The notes below the pieces were generated by a model, which was not told the DNA's origin, did not search any database, and was given only the letters and a program-made list of their open reading frames with translations. Source: Trichopria drosophilae (taxonomy: Eukaryota > Arthropoda > Insecta > Hymenoptera > Diapriidae). Taken from it: a stretch of 64,000 bases of DNA. Positions 59,263 through 64,000 of the stretch are shown here, piece after piece (the stretch's first letter is position 1; each line of letters begins with the position of its first letter). The stretch covers positions 207,016,001 to 207,080,000 of the forward strand of contig CM059583.1 in NCBI GenBank assembly GCA_030407085.1, given 5' to 3'. The position numbers and the translations under genes are program-made.

Positions 59263-60829
59263 ACCGAATCACAACGATTATTTCATAACTGCCGTTCATA
59301 AAACATTTCTCTAAGCTTGTGCATGAAATCGAAATTAGTTTGTAAGTATACTTACATTAACGAATGAAACGTCGAAATTTTAATTGAAAATTGTACTTTT
59401 TCTTACTTTTGGGTATGATTAAGTAAAATAATACATTATTTTTCACAGAATTTGAATCATAATCAAAATTGTTAAAGGCGACAATTAATGCATCATACAG
59501 CTACGCAACTCATAGACTTTTTTGTTTTTACTTGCTATCAAAGAATGCAACATAACATAAAAATAATATCCCGTCCTAAATGTATAGTACCAAAATAGCT
59601 GCTGGATTCAAAGTCAAGTTTAACAACATATTTTTAATACCTCAAGATTATTAAATCCTTGGAAATAATCCTGTTTATAACTGAATATACGTTTTAATTT
59701 TCAAATTTATTAGTTTTAACTATTAGTTGTTGTGAATAGAATTATGTATCCAAATAAATTTAAATGTGTTGTAAATGATGCTTAGTGCAAGCCACTAAAT
59801 GTAACTAAATAATAATTAAGGTGAATTTTTGATCTGCTAATAGATGTAAAATAAATAAACGTTAGAGATTATCGAACATGTCGAATTTTATTTTATTATC
59901 TAATTTCCAATCGTTCCTTGTGCACTACATATTTTTTAGGTTTATATTAGTCCATAAAGTAAATCGTATAAATGTTATTCAATCAAATCGTAAAAATCAG
60001 TTCAATCAAAGTTCTGTTGAAAAAAATAATGTAAAGATCAGTGAAATTAAATATGCCAAAATTAGTGAATTTTAGCAATATTTCATTTTATTTTGTATCA
60101 AAAGAGATTTTTTTTTACAAAAAAATGACCATTTCAACTATTTTTCTATATTAAAAATGATGGCGCAGTGGGAATTTTGCATTACGTTATCGTAAAAAGT
60201 CGGTTTAAATTTGTCAAATTTGGAATTTTTCGATTCATTTCGTAGCAAAAGTCAGTATCAAATATTTTCAGCGACTACTGCTGACCTTAAAACGAGAAAG
60301 TAACTCATTTAGTAAATGAACAAAAAAGTATTAAAATATATTAAAACAAATTTAAAAATATCAAGAAAAAAGTACAATTTCGACGGTCAGTGCAATTGAT
60401 CAAGACAAACTTTCATATTTACCGACCAAAAATTACTACGAAAACTAATTACAGAGCCGTAAAATGTTTGCACTAATTAGTCTGCGCAAATTCACACTTT
60501 TAAATAATTTCTTTTTGAATATGGCAGATTAATAAAGTGTTTAATTCGCTAATAAATTTCGATCGGAAAATGTCGATTTCGGTAATAAATGTATTAAATG
60601 AATTGTTACTGCACTGCTAGAATTCCTTCGTTCAATGTATTTAAATATTGAAAAAGGTACCTACAATTTTTTCTATAAAAAAGTGATTTTTCATGGTTTT
60701 TTGTAAACACTTAAAAAAGAGATGTCTTTTTAAAAATAAAAATTTCAACTATACCTGTATCGTGTCATTAACCAATGCAAACAAAAATTATTATTATAAA
60801 TTTACTTAACAAATAATTTTTTTTTTTAA
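59263..60829. other. Intergenic AT-rich DNA with one dispersed repeat copy
   Basis: No gene; a 65-codon frame at 59878-60075 is AT-driven. At 60140-60200 ATTAAAAATGATGGCGCAGT then GGGAATTTTGCATTACG is a copy of the GATGGCG family found at 43385 and 52355. Confidence 0.4.
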
Positions 60830-61150
60830 TATTAAATTGTTAATATAATGAAACAACGGTGGATTTGAAGTAAATCGTGAAGTAAATTATACAATATATG
60901 TAATTCACGATCGAGTGAAAGAGTGAATGGCACCGAAAATACTATTCTGCCGAGACATCGATGAAAGACACGCAGCTTCCTCGGTGACTTCTTCATGTGG
61001 CTTCTGCGTTTCTCCATTCTCAGTGAAAAAAGAATAGAACGTTTAACCTCCAGTAAAAAAGCCAAAAAGTGAGAAAACGAGACTGAAGTAGACGAAACCC
61101 GAGACGGAAGATACAAGACAGAACATTCAACGTGATTAGAAAATTTCAAT
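60830..61150. other. CpG-richer patch with a 105-codon minus frame
   Basis: Moderate composition shift. The minus-strand frame (60832-61149) is ATG-initiated, basic in its middle (MEKRRSHMKKSPRKLRVFHR) and unlike any family I know. Could be chance or a short lineage-specific exon. Confidence 0.2.
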
Positions 61151-62779
61151 GACTAAATTACCATATACTGACAACTATATTCCCTTCAATTGCATTAGAT
61201 ATGACTTGAAAATTTAATGCATATTGTTACAAACGTAATTTGAAAATCAATCTATAACTTAAATATTTATACCAATCAATATTTTTATCTATATATTTGA
61301 TTTTCTACAAAAATATCTGTGATGATCATTTTATGCTTCAGTACATGTTTTTCGGACATTCTATTGAAAGATGCAAGATCAATGCTTGAAAATGATGTTA
61401 TTTTAAATAATAAATAAAATTTAAGTTAAATATTTGTTATTTTTTCTTGTAACGACAAGTTTTTGGTTTCTTTTTCGTTAATACAAAAAGAATGAAGAAT
61501 TCTCCTAGGCCAAATTTTTAGTAGAGTATATCTAATTTATTAGGGTAGGACATTTTGTTGTTTAAAAAAATTTAGTTCCTTTAATTAAATAGATAGCCCA
61601 ATGTGAAATTCTTAGTAATTTCTTCAAGACATTTACTGCAGTGAAAGTTGGGTTACCTAAATTTCTGGTCATTTAGCTATATATCTATAAAAAACTATTA
61701 AAAATTTAGATAATAGTAAATTATAGTATTATGATATCGTTAATTAGGATACTTTTTTTTCAAGGCGATGCGCAAGATACTAATGCAGAATGGTCAGTGT
61801 AATTTTTGTAGGTCGTTTTCAATTATTTTTATTTTGATTTACTAAAATTTACAACTTGCCATTAGATTATCGCCAGTAAATAATTCCTAAAAAATACGAC
61901 ACACCATATATTTTGGTTGACTTCAAAAATATAGAGACGGCATCCAAGACTATTTCAAAGTATCTTAAAATTTCACTAAAAACCTTTACCATTTTCCCAC
62001 TCGATCTTACAAAAGCAAATAAAGCTGACCGACATCTATTTTGTACCAGCACAATGATCATCCAAAAATGAAACAAACACGTTTAGACGTGTCAACCTGA
62101 GGGCTTCAATATCTAAAGGGAGAAACATACGCCGAGTTTTGAATCATCACGTCATGGTATAGATTTTAAACATCACTATCTTAAGCCTTATATCCGGGAT
62201 CAGATGTCCGAAATACTAAACAGGTAAAAGCTCTTGGAAATGTTTGACAAATTATCGTACAAAGTGGTCTCGTGAGAGCGGCGCCTATGTGTCAAATTTT
62301 TCCAAGGGGTTTTGTTACAGGTAAGACCACCCTAATATTCGACTGAAATGTTATCAACCTGTAATGGTCTAGTTTAGAATAATTAACATCGATGTTTACT
62401 TCACGGTTTCTTAAATGATGATTTCAATTTTGTTCTTCAGCATTTCGTTTTTTTTATATTTCGTAATCATTATATTAAATCAGCATTTGTCCCAATACAT
62501 CAATTTGATGAAGCTTCCAAGATCCAAGCGTGAAATTAATAAATTGAATTTGTAATATGACAAATGCGAAATATTGATCCTTGACTTCACTGGATATGAA
62601 TGTCCATTCTTCATCATGTCCACCAAAATGTAATATTTAATGAATACAATATTGTCTACTCACATATTTTTATAAACTTTGTATAAAATTATAAATTGAA
62701 AATCATTTTTGAATCAGTTCGCCATCATTGTTTTATTATCATAAAAGACAAACCAGCAGTATTATGTTTAAGTACAATA
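61151..62779. other. Intergenic AT-rich DNA, nothing recognised
   Basis: No gene or repeat noticed; 62080-62340 is slightly GC-richer. Confidence 0.4.
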
Positions 62780-62783
62780 TTAA

Positions 62784-62830
62784 CCTATTACCGCCCACGT
62801 GGACACTTTTTCCACCATTTTTTCAAAGCT
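62784..62830 (+). mobile_element. Lone piggyBac-like left end
   Basis: TTAA (62780-62783) is followed by CCTATTACCGCCCACGTGG, close to the CCCGTTTCCGCCCAAAATG start of 37377-38432 and the CCCTTTAACGCCCAAA start of 25476-25960. No matching right end (…GG then TTAA) is found before the window ends, so the element is truncated, diverged or continues beyond. Confidence 0.45.
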
Positions 62831-64000
62831 CTCTAAATGGGATAAGTTTGGACCTGAAAACGTTTTGAACATATGAAATTCATAGATTTTTTATCGATAT
62901 TTTTAAAACCGATATCCACAATTAGAAAAAAATGAATTATTACTAAAAAATACCCAACTTTTTTTTTAAATTACACTACTAACTGTCCCTTAAGGAATCA
63001 TCTTGAAAACAATTTAGATGGTGGAGGGAAATCTGAACTTCAGAAAGCTGTATTTGGAAAGTTAATTTTGTCATCTAAATGATCGAAAGTGACATCCAAA
63101 ACGAGGATTTCACTCATGATTAAGATGCTTTACTAAAAAACTAGAAGCTTTTCAAAGAAAGTTATAATATCACCACTGAAAACAGCTTCAAAGCATCAAA
63201 CCTAAAAATCGTAATGAAGAAGAAAAATCAAATTAATGTTGAAGAGATTTTTCATAAATATTTAACGAAACTATATTTTTCTTTATTAACAATCTTCCTA
63301 ATAAACCTGCGAATTTGCAATTGTACTAAACACAATTTCCTTGAAGACATGAAACATTTTTTAGTCAAGATTTTTTCATGTTTTTCTGATTTAATTTCCG
63401 TTATTGTTGTAATTTTCTTTCTAGTTCAAAGATTCACAGTTTAATGTACTTTTTACTTCATCTTATTTTTACCTCTTCCTTTCTTCACTCCTGATTTTCT
63501 TTCTCTTCGTTTTTTACTACTTCTTTCCCGAAGAAAACTTCAGTTCCCTTAAAATACTTTGTTTCTTGATCTTTTACTTAATTTTTTTCGTGAAAATGAT
63601 TTGAATTACAGAGTATCTGTCGCGGCCAACTCAGACTTTCTTAATTCGACATTGTTCTTTCGTGTAATCGAATAATTTTTCATGTAAATAATTTTCAATA
63701 ATGACACACACTTTTCCTAATTGATTTTCATCTTGGTTGTCAGTCATTGCCTTCCCCCATTTTCCTCTGCTGACCTTATTTTTCAGTTTCTAATGCATTT
63801 TCTCTTCATTGATCGCTTGATGAAATTTCAGAAAATTTGCAACTATTATGTTATGAATTAAACCAGAATTCTATCCCATATTTCTATGTAACATATATAC
63901 TCTGTCGCTTTCTTTATTCTTTTTAAACTACTTATCTGAAACAAAATTTAATTACTCACTTTAATAATTGTTATCTTTGTCTACAACTTTTTATTAAAAT
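62831..64000. other. AT-rich DNA, nothing recognised
   Basis: A 76-codon frame at 63214-63444 is hydrophobic at its end but AT-driven. The last 600 bases are T/C-rich with many TTTC words. No gene can be supported. Confidence 0.4.

Overview
The window looks like AT-rich, gene-poor nuclear DNA of an arthropod, most likely an insect. The mix of AT-rich background with short CpG-rich islands, and many small non-autonomous DNA transposons, would suit a hymenopteran, but that is a guess from general look. I find no protein-coding gene I would defend. The open frames are short, AT-rich, lack recognisable domains, and often overlap each other on both strands. No rRNA, confident tRNA, CRISPR array or bacterial feature is visible.

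What the window does hold is structured repeats. Four sequences resemble piggyBac-type non-autonomous ends, with CCC termini at TTAA sites (22534-22935, 25476-25960, 37377-38432, and a lone end at 62784). The 37377 copy has inverted arms of about 375 bp and intact TTAA on both sides. Two foldback elements begin and end GGGTGC/GCACCC and are flanked by 8-bp target duplications (23518-23830, 25220-25432). The first is built from a 15-16 bp CCGAC repeat, and a minimal relative sits at 50642-50709. Two TIR elements have a TTA duplication (337-1121 with arms of about 307 bp, and 46808-47562). Further TIR or foldback elements lie at 8020, 8781, 13055, 19090, 20687, 27891, 40118, 46245, 47954, 52355 and 59061. 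The 19090-20069 element is the most composite: exact 89-bp tandem repeats, a tRNA-like unit with A box, B box and a T8 stop, two hairpins and a GA microsatellite.

A separate dispersed family has monomers of about 110-120 bp (sharing GATTACGAATCTGA and AAAATGGCGGATCC-like motifs). It forms a short tandem at 1376-1735, inverted copies at 2590-2880, and isolated copies at 22985, 35590, 37790 and 43810. Three degenerate hammerhead-like or Penelope-tail-like motifs are at 14300, 20233 and 52936 (minus).

Between the repeats are islands visibly richer in G+C and CpG: 4860-5320, 6251-6500, 10500-11260, 16141-17100, 23940-24560, 28440-28720, 29491-29750, 36180-37180, 44290-45400 and 60830-61150. They could be conserved noncoding or regulatory DNA or unrecognised exons; the sequence alone cannot decide. 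The overall picture is an intergenic or large-intron region shaped by nested non-autonomous DNA transposons. I do not see a multi-gene system here.
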